Below are positions 56,265 to 64,000 of a stretch of 64,000 nucleotides of DNA, in pieces; the first letter of the stretch is position 1, and the number at the start of each line of letters is the position of its first letter. The notes under the pieces were generated by a model. That model did no database searches and was not told the origin of the DNA. It was given only the letters and a program-made list of their open reading frames with translations. The translations under genes were made by a program, and so were the position numbers. Source of the DNA: Candidatus Thiodiazotropha endoloripes (GTDB lineage Bacteria > Pseudomonadota > Gammaproteobacteria > Chromatiales > Chromatiaceae). The DNA is taken from the NCBI RefSeq assembly GCF_001708965.1, contig NZ_LVJW01000006.1, forward strand, positions 310,001 to 374,000, read 5' to 3'.

Positions 56265-57386
56265 TTAGCGCAGCCGGTAATCCAGCCCCTCACCATCCAC
56301 AGACTCTTCACTGATCTCCGGTTGATCCGGGTCCGGACTGACCCGCATGACCATCGGTTCGAGCACTGAACCCAGCTGAATCCCCCTCACCAGGGCATCG
56401 CGTCCCCCGTGCACCCTGAGCAGAAAGCTCACCTGCTCCGGATCTGCCGCCAACAGATCAACGTTGTCGATCATTGCCAACGAGCGCAGATAGTCCTGAA
56501 CCAGGGCATAATCGGCAAGCTGGGTGAGGCCATGGACCCTCAATCTGAGACTGGATATACCCTGACTCACCTGTTGCGGTGCAAATCTGAGCGCCAGGGC
56601 ATCAACTGCCTGTTCCATCCCCTCTTTCGCCACTGCAGCTCTGGTTTCGGCATAGCTCTGCCAGCGGTTGATTTTATCGGGCAGATAGAGAATCCACTCT
56701 CCTCGCCAACTACCCTGACCACGGTAGGAGAGTCGACCGACCAGAATCACATCCGGCAGATAACGATCGGAGGCACGTCGGATATTCTCTTCAAAGCCAC
56801 CCCACAGATCACTGACCTGAACCGCCCTTTGATCCTCAATATCCATCAGTGGCCAGACCAGGGGCAAGCCCCGGGCATCGGCGGTCTGTGTAAGCTGCTG
56901 CTTCAAGGAGGTCGCTCTGTCGGGGGAGATCAGTGACCGTCGCGCCCCCTCTTCCTGCCCCAGCCAGAGCAGCATCGAGGGACGGGTCTCCCCCCACACG
57001 GGAACACCGCTCTCGCGTAGCAGACGGTTGACCGCACGGGCGTCGAATCTCGCCCAGAGAAGTCGATCCGGTGCCCCTTCCTCAACCCCTTCAGGTGGGT
57101 TGGGCAGTGGTTTGTAACGATACTGCTGAACCAGTCTGGAACCCCGGTTGAGCAGCTGCTCCACCTGTGGATCATCAAGCAGGCCGCTGTCACCGCTGAT
57201 CTTGACCAACACACCGGCAAATGCCTCCCGGATGCCTTTCGAACGGGCCTCACCGCTCTGCCCGAAGACCGCCACCTCAGCCTCATAGAGATTGGTTACG
57301 GCCTCCGCATGGACAACAGAGTAACTCCCCAGCAGCCAGGCCAGGAACAACCAGTTACAGATACGCGGTAGAGGAAATCGACTCAT
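56265..57386 (-). CDS. DUF2066 domain-containing exported protein
   Basis: 373 residues with a Sec signal peptide (WLFLAWLLGSYSVVHA region, cleavage near 28). It matches the DUF2066 family: LYEAEVAVFGQSGEARSKGI at the start, then VLVKISGDSGLLDDP, VWGETRPSMLLWLGQEEG and a VILVGRLSYRGQGSWRGEW region. The function is unknown. In Pseudomonas the same family lies next to purM, divergent from it, as here. The two starts are about 170 bp apart, so their promoters share that gap. pgsA follows it closely. Confidence 0.82.
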   Translation of the reverse strand: MSRFPLPRICNWLFLAWLLGSYSVVHAEAVTNLYEAEVAVFGQSGEARSKGIREAFAGVLVKISGDSGLLDDPQVEQLLNRGSRLVQQYRYKPLPNPPEGVEEGAPDRLLWARFDARAVNRLLRESGVPVWGETRPSMLLWLGQEEGARRSLISPDRATSLKQQLTQTADARGLPLVWPLMDIEDQRAVQVSDLWGGFEENIRRASDRYLPDVILVGRLSYRGQGSWRGEWILYLPDKINRWQSYAETRAAVAKEGMEQAVDALALRFAPQQVSQGISSLRLRVHGLTQLADYALVQDYLRSLAMIDNVDLLAADPEQVSFLLRVHGGRDALVRGIQLGSVLEPMVMRVSPDPDQPEISEESVDGEGLDYRLR

Positions 57387-57554
57387 TTCAGATCACACAT
57401 TCCCTGAGAATACAAACAGGATCAACCCTTAACAACCCGGCATATTAACGCGCCTGGAAAAAAGATGAAAATTCAGCCATCACAAAGCTACCTGCTCAAT
57501 GATCTTCTGATAGAATCCCGATCTGAATTTTTTGACAATCGGGAGTATCGTCTC

Positions 57555-58625
57555 GTGGCCCATGAGTCCAAGCCAAGCCAGCCAACCTCACTCAGTTACC
57601 GGGATGCCGGTGTGGACATCGATGCCGGGAATGAACTGGTCGAACGCATCAAACCCATTGTCAAACAGACCTTCCGTCCTGGCGTACTCAGCGGACTGGG
57701 GGGATTCGGAGCACTGTTTGAACTGCCGCTGGACAAATACCGGGAACCGGTACTGGTATCGGGAACAGACGGGGTCGGCACCAAATTGAAACTTGCCCTG
57801 GAGTTGAACAAACATGACACCATCGGCATCGATCTGGTGGCGATGTGTGTCAATGATATTGTGGTCGCCGGTGCTGAACCACTGTTTTTCCTCGACTATT
57901 ACGCCACCGGGAAACTCGAGATCGAGGTTGCCACCGATGTGGTCAAGGGAATCGCCAGGGGGTGTGAACTGGCTGGTGCCGCCCTGACGGGGGGTGAGAC
58001 TGCTGAGATGCCCGGCATCTATGACCGTGGCGACTACGACCTGGCCGGCTTCTGTGTGGGTATCGCGGAGAAGAGCCAGTTGATCGTACCCGACCGGGTC
58101 AAGGCTGGGGATGTGCTGATCGGCCTTGCCTCATCCGGCCCCCATTCCAATGGCTATTCGCTGATTCGCAAGATTCTTGAGGTCAGTGAGGCCAGCCTGG
58201 ATCAGCCTTTGGCTGGAACCACCCTGGGTGAGGCGTTGCTGGAACCGACCAGAATCTACGTCAAATCCCTGCTGGCGCTGATGCAAAAGGTTGAAATTCA
58301 TGCCCTGGCCCATATTACCGGTGGCGGTCTGCCTGAAAACCTGCCCCGGGTGCTCCCGGCAGATTGCTGTGCCGTCATCGACAGCAGCAGCTGGACCCTG
58401 CCCCCTGTCTTCGATTGGCTGCGTCAGCAGGGCAATCTGGCCTCTGATGAGATGCTGCGAACCTTCAACAGCGGCGTGGGGATGGTGGTCTGTGTCTCGG
58501 CAGACGATGCGGAAACCACTCTGGTGCTGCTCAATGAGCTGGGGGAAGAGGCCTGGCAACTGGGTAGCATCGAGCCCGCTACCACCCAGCAGCAGGGTGT
58601 GGTGATCAGCGGACCACTCGCATGA
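57555..58625 (+). CDS. purM: phosphoribosylformylglycinamidine cyclo-ligase
   Basis: 356 residues from a GTG at 57555, chosen because GGAG lies 8 bp upstream and the family begins [16 protein letters not shown] shortly after; the frame opens at 57465. It closes the imidazole ring to aminoimidazole ribotide in purine synthesis. [37 protein letters not shown] and [12 protein letters not shown] are the family blocks. It overlaps purN by 4 bp. Confidence 0.95.
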   Translation: MAHESKPSQPTSLSYRDAGVDIDAGNELVERIKPIVKQTFRPGVLSGLGGFGALFELPLDKYREPVLVSGTDGVGTKLKLALELNKHDTIGIDLVAMCVNDIVVAGAEPLFFLDYYATGKLEIEVATDVVKGIARGCELAGAALTGGETAEMPGIYDRGDYDLAGFCVGIAEKSQLIVPDRVKAGDVLIGLASSGPHSNGYSLIRKILEVSEASLDQPLAGTTLGEALLEPTRIYVKSLLALMQKVEIHALAHITGGGLPENLPRVLPADCCAVIDSSSWTLPPVFDWLRQQGNLASDEMLRTFNSGVGMVVCVSADDAETTLVLLNELGEEAWQLGSIEPATTQQQGVVISGPLA

Positions 58626-59290
58626 ACAGCATTCAGCACCCGAAGGTTGTGGTGCTGATCTCCGGCAATGGCTCCAATCTGCAGGCGATCATCGATGCCA
58701 GCCAGCACGACCTGCCGATCGAGATTGCAGCGGTTATCAGCAACCGTCCAGACGTGCACGGTCTGCAGCGGGCCTCATCAGCGGACATCGAAACCGCTGT
58801 GCTTGACCACCAGGCCTTTGCCGATCGGACAAGCTATGACCAGGCCCTGATCGAACTGATCGACAGATACCAACCGGAGCTGGTGGTACTTGCCGGATTT
58901 ATGCGTATCCTGACAACCCCCTTCGTGCGCCACTATGCCGGGCGACTGCTGAACGTACACCCCTCCCTGCTGCCCAAATACACAGGTCTGCATACCCATA
59001 AGCGGGCGCTGGAGGCGGGTGAGCAACTGCATGGGGTGAGTGTACACTTTGTCACAGAAGAGCTGGATGGAGGCCCACTGATTGCTCAGGCCCAGGTGTC
59101 TGTGCTGCCGGAGGATGATCCACAGAGCCTGGCTGTACGGGTGCTGGAAAAAGAGCATCAGCTCTATCCACTGGTGGTCGGCTGGTACGCGCAAAAGCGG
59201 CTGCATCTCAACCAATCCGGAGAGGTCATTCTGGATAATGAAAAACTTCTTCAACCTGTGGTCTTCGCACCTCAGGACCCGATCCGCTAA
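58622..59290 (+). CDS. purN: phosphoribosylglycinamide formyltransferase
   Basis: 222 residues transferring a formyl group from 10-formyl-THF to [21 protein letters not shown] binds phosphate; the catalytic Asn/His are in [14 protein letters not shown], and the Asp in [17 protein letters not shown]. It overlaps purM by 4 bp and is followed after 7 bp by the DUF3108 gene. The motif [19 protein letters not shown] is typical. Length is normal. Confidence 0.95.
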   Translation: MNSIQHPKVVVLISGNGSNLQAIIDASQHDLPIEIAAVISNRPDVHGLQRASSADIETAVLDHQAFADRTSYDQALIELIDRYQPELVVLAGFMRILTTPFVRHYAGRLLNVHPSLLPKYTGLHTHKRALEAGEQLHGVSVHFVTEELDGGPLIAQAQVSVLPEDDPQSLAVRVLEKEHQLYPLVVGWYAQKRLHLNQSGEVILDNEKLLQPVVFAPQDPIR

Positions 59291-59297
59291 GCCAATC

Positions 59298-60050
59298 ATG
59301 GCCCGGCATGCCGCCTTCCAAATCAGGCTGCTGGGGGTGTTTCTGAGCTGTTTCATCAGCCTGAATGCCGCTGCCGAGGATCTTTTGAAACCGTTTTCCG
59401 CAGAATTCACCGTACACAGAAACATCCTGCCCCTTGGGCGACTGACGTTAAGCCTTGAGCTGAAACCGGACGGATCCTATATCTACACCGCCCACAGCCA
59501 GCCCAGCCTGCTGGCGAATCTCTTCAGCCGCAATGAAGTGATCGAAGAGAGCCGGGGGAGATACCTGGAGGGGAGAGTCGTTCCCCACCGCTACACCTAC
59601 CAGGACAAAGATCAGCAGTCTGAAAACAATGAGGTCAGTTTCGACTGGCAATCCGCCCATGCCGCCACAACCAGTCAGGGTGTCACCTGGTCCCAGCCGA
59701 TCGGGGATGCCACGCAGGATAAACTCAGCCAACAGTTACAGGTGAGGCTCCATCTGGCTCAGGGCAATCAGCAGGTCAGCTATCAGGTAGCCGATGGTGG
59801 AAAAGTAAAAACCTATCATTTCCAGGTGGTTGGAGAGGAGACAGTGGCGTCCTCCAACCACAGCTACCACTGTCTGCGGGTAGAGCGCAGTAAAGGGGAC
59901 GGGGCATCAGACTACACCATCTGGTTTGCCAGGGAGTTGGATTACCTGCCGATAAAGATCGAGCGCAGCCAAAGCGGTAAGCTCTACCGGATGATGCTGG
60001 ACGAGTTGCATAGCCCAGAGGGAGCTGTTGCTGTCGAAACCAGCTCCTGA
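59298..60050 (+). CDS. DUF3108 domain-containing exported protein
   Basis: 250 residues starting at 59298. A Sec signal peptide (LLGVFLSCFISLNAAAE) precedes a beta-rich DUF3108 domain: LKPFSAEFTVHRNILPLGRL, IYTAHSQPSLLANLF and ARELDYLPIKIERSQSGKLY near the end. The function is unknown. The gene follows purN by 7 bp, an arrangement found in Pseudomonas as well. Co-transcription with purMN does not show a role in purine synthesis. Confidence 0.82.
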   Translation: MARHAAFQIRLLGVFLSCFISLNAAAEDLLKPFSAEFTVHRNILPLGRLTLSLELKPDGSYIYTAHSQPSLLANLFSRNEVIEESRGRYLEGRVVPHRYTYQDKDQQSENNEVSFDWQSAHAATTSQGVTWSQPIGDATQDKLSQQLQVRLHLAQGNQQVSYQVADGGKVKTYHFQVVGEETVASSNHSYHCLRVERSKGDGASDYTIWFARELDYLPIKIERSQSGKLYRMMLDELHSPEGAVAVETSS

Positions 60051-60119
60051 TCCGAGTGCCGAGAGAAGTTCTGCATCCACCCAGGCCGGTTGAGGATCGA
60101 CTCCTGCTGCGGCCAACCG

Positions 60120-60635
60120 CTACTCCTGCAGGAGCAGATTCATGACATTCTTGAACAGCCCTCCCGGGGCGATGGTGATCGAGGCATTGTCATGATTCAG
60201 CTCCTCCAGATCGTACTGGGTCACTTCGACCCCCGCCTCACGATACATCTCTGTGGATAACTTGATGTCGTCCTCCCAGCGGGAAAGAAAGTCCTCACTG
60301 GGTGTGACATAGACAATCCGGCCCACCTCTTCCTGGATCAGTTTCGAGGCGCATCTGGGACAGGGAGGATGGGTGACATAGACAGTACAGCCATTCAGCC
60401 CCCTTTTGGCGAAGATCATCGCATTCTCTTCGGCATGGATGGTCAGGTTGAGCTTGCAGTTACGATTCGTCAGTCGCTCCGGCTTATCCTCAACCCCGGC
60501 GGCAAAGCCATTGTAGCCCAGCGAGATGATCCGATTGCCATCGGTAATCACCGCACCGACCTGAGAGGAGGGATCCTTGCTCCAGGCAGAGATATAGGCG
60601 GCTAGCCCCAGAAACCGGGTATCCCACTTAGTCAT
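60120..60635 (-). CDS. deoxycytidylate deaminase family protein
   Basis: 171-residue zinc-dependent cytidine deaminase-fold enzyme. The catalytic HAEEN has His67 and Glu69; the zinc-binding Cys92 and Cys95 are in HPPCPRC. DPSSQVGAVITDGNRIISLG is the standard N-terminal block. It probably converts dCMP to dUMP for thymidylate synthesis; ComEB-type members have the same motifs. It stands alone on the minus strand. Confidence 0.85.
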   Translation of the reverse strand: MTKWDTRFLGLAAYISAWSKDPSSQVGAVITDGNRIISLGYNGFAAGVEDKPERLTNRNCKLNLTIHAEENAMIFAKRGLNGCTVYVTHPPCPRCASKLIQEEVGRIVYVTPSEDFLSRWEDDIKLSTEMYREAGVEVTQYDLEELNHDNASITIAPGGLFKNVMNLLLQE

Positions 60636-60739
60636 CCGAAACAGGACCTGTTAATGGAACAACCAAACTTCTCTCCTCACGCCATCTCTGGCGCGCAATT
60701 CATGGACAACAGGGGTGACCTGGCCAGTCTTAATCAGGC

Positions 60740-61078
60740 TTAACTCTCACCGGTGGGAGCCGCTTTTGCCGCAGCCTCTTCCATCATGCTTTTCAACTCG
60801 CCGCTCTGGTGCATCTCCAGAGTGATATCACAGCCACCGATCAAATCACCATCAATATAGATTTGCGGAAAAGTCGGCCAATCAGCAAATCGAGGGAGAT
60901 TCTCAAAAATTTCCGGATCGGCCAGCACATTGACATAGGCAAAGGGAATACCGCAATCCTGGAGTGCGGCGGCTGCCCGGGAGGAGAAGCCACACATGGG
61001 AAACTGGGGCGTGCCTTTCATATAGATCACGATCGGATTACTCTCGACCTGCTCTTTGATTCGATCCAATACTTCCAT
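60740..61078 (-). CDS. grxD: monothiol glutaredoxin (Grx4 family)
   Basis: 112-residue CGFS-type glutaredoxin with active Cys29 in PMCGFSSRA. The glutathione-binding WPTFPQIYIDGDLIGGCDI is intact. Such proteins hold a shared [2Fe-2S] cluster and hand it to targets. GAGGTG lies 7 bp upstream of the ATG at 61078. The C-terminus has an Ala/Glu-rich tail. The length is typical. Confidence 0.93.
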   Translation of the reverse strand: MEVLDRIKEQVESNPIVIYMKGTPQFPMCGFSSRAAAALQDCGIPFAYVNVLADPEIFENLPRFADWPTFPQIYIDGDLIGGCDITLEMHQSGELKSMMEEAAAKAAPTGES

Positions 61079-61476
61079 CGTTTACACCTCGAATAGTCGT
61101 TTATCGTGCTTATTTGGTGTCCTTCCTGGCATTTTCAAGCACGGTTCCAATAAGGAAATTCTAACGCTTTGGCAGTTAAGAAAAAACCTCGAATCGACAA
61201 TGCTTACTCATGACCAAAATACATCGCCATGCCTAAATCCATAATTCAATCATGGTAATGTTACACCTGAGAGGATCGATTATTAAGCAGATCACTCGAA
61301 GCAAGGTGGATTCCCGCCATTGAAATATGAGCAATTCCGTCAATATTCCAATAGTTTTCAGATCCCAATTGATTTGACAAAGTTGCACCCTGGAAGTTAA
61401 AAACAGACAAATTCAACGGATTATTCGTAATCATTCATTCTCCCAGCCCCCCAATCGAACAACTGAACATAGCCAC
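61079..61476. other. gene-free interval between grxD and the HD-GYP gene
   Basis: About 400 bp. It should hold divergent promoters for grxD and the HD-GYP gene. Short open frames are not supported. I see no hairpin, repeat or RNA gene. Confidence 0.4.
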
Positions 61477-62118
61477 GTGATCAAGGACAGCAATCCAGAA
61501 ATCAAACGCCGTCTCTCCCTGCTGGAAAGCCATGTGGGCTTCAAGCTGGATACCATCCTGAAACAGGCTCTCAAGATCAGAGACAGCTATACCCTCGAGC
61601 ATTCCGAGCGGGTGGTCTTGCTGGCTGAGCAGATTGGCCATCAAATGGGATTGAATGAACAGCAGATGGATATCCTCTCATTAGCCGCCGGATTTCACGA
61701 TATCGGCAAGATCGGTATTGCTGATCAGGTTCTGTTGAAGCCGGGGAAGCTCTCAGGGGATGAGTACAATGATATCAAGCAGCACCCCATCATCGGAGCA
61801 AACATGCTCAGAAGCCTGGGCAACCCGGTGCTTGATGAGGTAGCTCTCTGTGTGCTGCACCACCATGAGCAATGGGACGGCAAGGGCTACCCTGACGGAC
61901 TACGGGGCGATGAGATCCCGACAATCTCCCGAATCATTGCGGTGGTTGACGCCTACGATGCCATGACCACAACCCGCAGTTACCGGAGCCAGGTCGAGAC
62001 TAAGCAGGCACTCGATATTATCAGCCGGGAGAGTGGTAAACAGTTCTGCCCGAAGGCTGTGCAAGCGATATTAGAACTCTGTTCAAAACAACACCTGAAC
62101 AACCAGACCTGCACTTGA
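61477..62118 (+). CDS. stand-alone HD-GYP domain phosphodiesterase
   Basis: 213 residues, opening at a GTG (61477). HD is at residues 74-75 in AAGFHDIGKIGIADQ; the later metal motif and GYP loop are in LHHHEQWDGKGYPDGLRGDE near 125-145, so the GYP triplet is present. HD-GYP proteins hydrolyse cyclic di-GMP; most carry a receiver or PAS domain, which is absent here. A helical N-terminus of about 30 residues could be the regulatory part. It is convergent with the amidotransferase gene, with 12 bp between stops. Confidence 0.85.
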   Translation: MIKDSNPEIKRRLSLLESHVGFKLDTILKQALKIRDSYTLEHSERVVLLAEQIGHQMGLNEQQMDILSLAAGFHDIGKIGIADQVLLKPGKLSGDEYNDIKQHPIIGANMLRSLGNPVLDEVALCVLHHHEQWDGKGYPDGLRGDEIPTISRIIAVVDAYDAMTTTRSYRSQVETKQALDIISRESGKQFCPKAVQAILELCSKQHLNNQTCT

Positions 62119-62130
62119 TCCGTCGGCCAA

Positions 62131-63912
62131 TCAGTACACCGCCAAGTGCCTCTGCAGCCAGAACTCAAATAGTGCAATGTGCCAAAGCTTGCTGCCTCGG
62201 ATCCGGGTGTGATGCATTTCAGGCGCCGCCAACAGCATATCGATATAGGATTGGCGAAACACGCCTCTCTCCCGAGCCGCCTGACTGCTCAGAATATCCT
62301 GCATAAACTCAAGAAATTCACCGCGCACATATTTCAGTGCCGGCATCGGAAAATAGCCCTTCGGCCGGTCGATGACCGCATCAGGCACGATCCCTCTGGC
62401 CATCGCTTTCAACGGATACTTACCCCCGTCCCGCAACTTCAACTCCGGTGGACAACGGGCTGCCAACTCAACCAGATGGTGATCGAGAAAGGGAACCCGG
62501 GCCTCCAATCCCCAGGCCATGGTCATATTATCGACCCGTTTTACCGGGTCATCGACAATCAGCATGGTCTGATCCAGATAGAGAACCGCATCGATCAGGG
62601 TTTCGGCATCACTCTCCTGCAGTCGGTTGGCAATCAGTTCGCGGGTATGATCACCGGCGCCATACCGATCCGTGACCATTCGCAGATACTCATCATGATC
62701 CCGGTCAAAATAGTGTTTGGCGAAACGGTCGACGGCTTCCCCCTGCTTCTCCTGCATGATCCTTGAATACCAGAAGTAGCCACCAAAGACCTCATCGGCA
62801 CCCTGACCGGACTGTACGACCTTGATCTGCTGCGACACCTGTTCACCGAGCAGAAAGAAGGCAACCGCATCCTGTCCAAACATCGGTTCCGACATCTGAT
62901 CCACCGCCTCCGGCATGCGCTTGAGCACCTCTCCGTTGGGTACCAGAAATTTATGGTGCCGGGTCTGATAGCGTTCGGCTACCGGATCGGAATATTCGAA
63001 CTCATTGCCCTTCTCTTCCGGCTGATCCTCAAAGCCAACCGAAAAGGTACGCAGATCCTTGACTCCGGCTTCGGCCAGCAGAGCCACCAGCAGACTGGAA
63101 TCGAGGCCTCCGGAGAGCAGCACACCTACCGGGACATCGGCAATCTCATTTCGTTTGCGAACCGCCTCCCTCAATTCATCATGTATCGCCTCCAGCCAGT
63201 CCCGATCTGACATCGGACGATCCGTTCGGGTTGCGCTGTAACGCCAGTAACGACTCAATCGTTGAGTGCCGTTGGCCTCAATGGTCATGGTGTGACCGGG
63301 TGGCAGTTTGCGGATACCTTTGAAAATCGTGTGTGGCGCAGGTACCACCCCATGCAGCGTGAACTGATAATGCAGCGCGAGCGGATCCAGGGTTGTGTCC
63401 ACCCCGCCCGCCGCGAGCAGCGCCTGGGTGTTGGAGGCAAAACGCAGTGCCTTGCCATTCACTGCGTAGTAGAGCGGCTTTATACCGAACCTGTCCCTGG
63501 CCATGAACAGGCTCTGCTTTTGCGCATCCCAGACGGCGAAGGCGAACATACCTGACAGATGCTCGACACAATCCTCCCCCCAGGCATGATAGGCCTTGAG
63601 AATGACCTCGGTATCCCCATTGGAGAAGAAGCTGTAACCAAGCCCCTTCAGGGTTTCACGCAGCTCTTTATAGTTGTAGATGGTGCCGTTGAAGACCAGT
63701 GCAAGGTTCAACTGCTGATCCACCATCGGCTGATTGGCATGCACCGACAGGTCGATGATCGCCAGACGACGATGCCCCAGCGCCAATGGCCCATCGCTGT
63801 AACTGCCGCCATGGTCAGGTCCACGCCGCCGAATCTGATGATTCATCAGATCGATCGTTGCCAACTCAGCATGGCCGCCATCAAAACGCAGTTCACCACA
63901 AAATCCACACAT
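62131..63912 (-). CDS. asnO: asparagine-synthetase-type amidotransferase, probable N-acetylglutaminylglutamine amidotransferase
   Basis: 593 residues. Cys2 of MCGFCGEL is the glutaminase nucleophile; LGHRRLAIIDLS and LVFNGTIYNYKELR belong to the same class-II domain. The synthetase half has VLLSGGLDSSLLVALLAEAG and later KRVDNMTMAWGLEARVPFLD. The length and the GVVPAPHTIFKGIRKLPPGH block fit AsnO, which amidates N-acetylglutaminylglutamine to the osmolyte NAGGN, rather than AsnB. The usual partner ngg is not downstream and could be beyond the window's right edge. Start at 63912; the promoter lies at 63913-64000. Confidence 0.75.
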   Translation of the reverse strand: MCGFCGELRFDGGHAELATIDLMNHQIRRRGPDHGGSYSDGPLALGHRRLAIIDLSVHANQPMVDQQLNLALVFNGTIYNYKELRETLKGLGYSFFSNGDTEVILKAYHAWGEDCVEHLSGMFAFAVWDAQKQSLFMARDRFGIKPLYYAVNGKALRFASNTQALLAAGGVDTTLDPLALHYQFTLHGVVPAPHTIFKGIRKLPPGHTMTIEANGTQRLSRYWRYSATRTDRPMSDRDWLEAIHDELREAVRKRNEIADVPVGVLLSGGLDSSLLVALLAEAGVKDLRTFSVGFEDQPEEKGNEFEYSDPVAERYQTRHHKFLVPNGEVLKRMPEAVDQMSEPMFGQDAVAFFLLGEQVSQQIKVVQSGQGADEVFGGYFWYSRIMQEKQGEAVDRFAKHYFDRDHDEYLRMVTDRYGAGDHTRELIANRLQESDAETLIDAVLYLDQTMLIVDDPVKRVDNMTMAWGLEARVPFLDHHLVELAARCPPELKLRDGGKYPLKAMARGIVPDAVIDRPKGYFPMPALKYVRGEFLEFMQDILSSQAARERGVFRQSYIDMLLAAPEMHHTRIRGSKLWHIALFEFWLQRHLAVY

Positions 63913-64000
63913 AAATCTTTCCAGTTATCCGTTTGCTGACAAAGCCTTGAGGACTTTCATATTAACCCGGCAGATGACTTCAAGATAGAGATCTAACCGG

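Noticed and set aside
1-64000. CRISPR arrays, rRNA, tRNA, prophage or transposase genes
   Set aside because: No regularly spaced identical repeats, conserved RNA segments, or transposase or integrase motifs were seen; tRNAs were looked for only by eye.

Overview
This 64 kb window reads as a chromosomal segment of a free-living or symbiotic gammaproteobacterium. The gene order around 35-54 kb (pyrC'-pyrB-pyrR-ruvX-yqgE-tonB-gshB, divergent from pilG-pilH-pilI-pilJ-chpA-chpC) is the arrangement I know from Pseudomonas. The rest (an rsx/rnf operon, purM-purN-DUF3108, a VPxPA-CTERM protein, a predicted ornithine-lipid synthase, a PyrK homologue) points by inference to a Chromatiales-like sulfur-oxidiser lineage (Sedimenticola/Thiodiazotropha type). 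I cannot confirm a species. Most of the window is GC-rich; 17.9-21.3 kb is visibly A+T-rich.

Layout. 0-8 kb: housekeeping and DNA/RNA maintenance (rmuC, mtaB, Mut7-C RNase, xthA, yaaA, tatD). 8.0-8.8 kb: a gene-free stretch with a duplicated 103-bp unit and a dispersed-type repeat. 8.8-17.3 kb: galE, uppP, lipoproteins, a two-domain acyltransferase, metG and a surface-type VPxPA-CTERM repeat protein. 17.7-21.3 kb: a cold-shock gene, then a run of small orphan genes and a VapBC toxin-antitoxin pair bracketed by attC-like sites; this looks like a small integron-type cassette cluster without an integrase in view. 21.3-26 kb: a membrane-anchored protein, a beta-CASP nuclease, metY. 26.2-31.4 kb: the complete rsxABCDGE electron-transport operon, then rsmE. 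32.4-35.3 kb: a secreted DUF4124/pilin-like protein, a metallo-beta-lactamase-fold protein with a degenerate metal motif, and zapE.

35.4-47.9 kb: a minus-strand Pil-Chp-type chemosensory cluster controlling type IV pili: two exported accessory proteins, PilG, PilH, PilI, PilJ, a 2344-residue ChpA with at least five phosphotransfer domains, and a ChpC-like CheW. No methyltransferase (pilK) or methylesterase (chpB) gene is present. 48.4-54.9 kb: divergent gshB-tonB-yqgE-ruvX-pyrR-pyrB-pyrC'-pyrK, nearly all overlapping and so probably one operon; the dihydroorotase homologue has lost its HxH metal motif.

55-64 kb: an outer-membrane protein, pgsA, a DUF2066 protein, divergent purM-purN-DUF3108, a dCMP-deaminase-like protein, grxD, a stand-alone HD-GYP protein and an AsnO-like amidotransferase probably making the osmolyte N-acetylglutaminylglutamine amide.

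I saw no rRNA, tRNA, CRISPR array, prophage or transposase gene. The observation most worth following up is the attC-flanked cassette-like island at about 18.1-20.95 kb.
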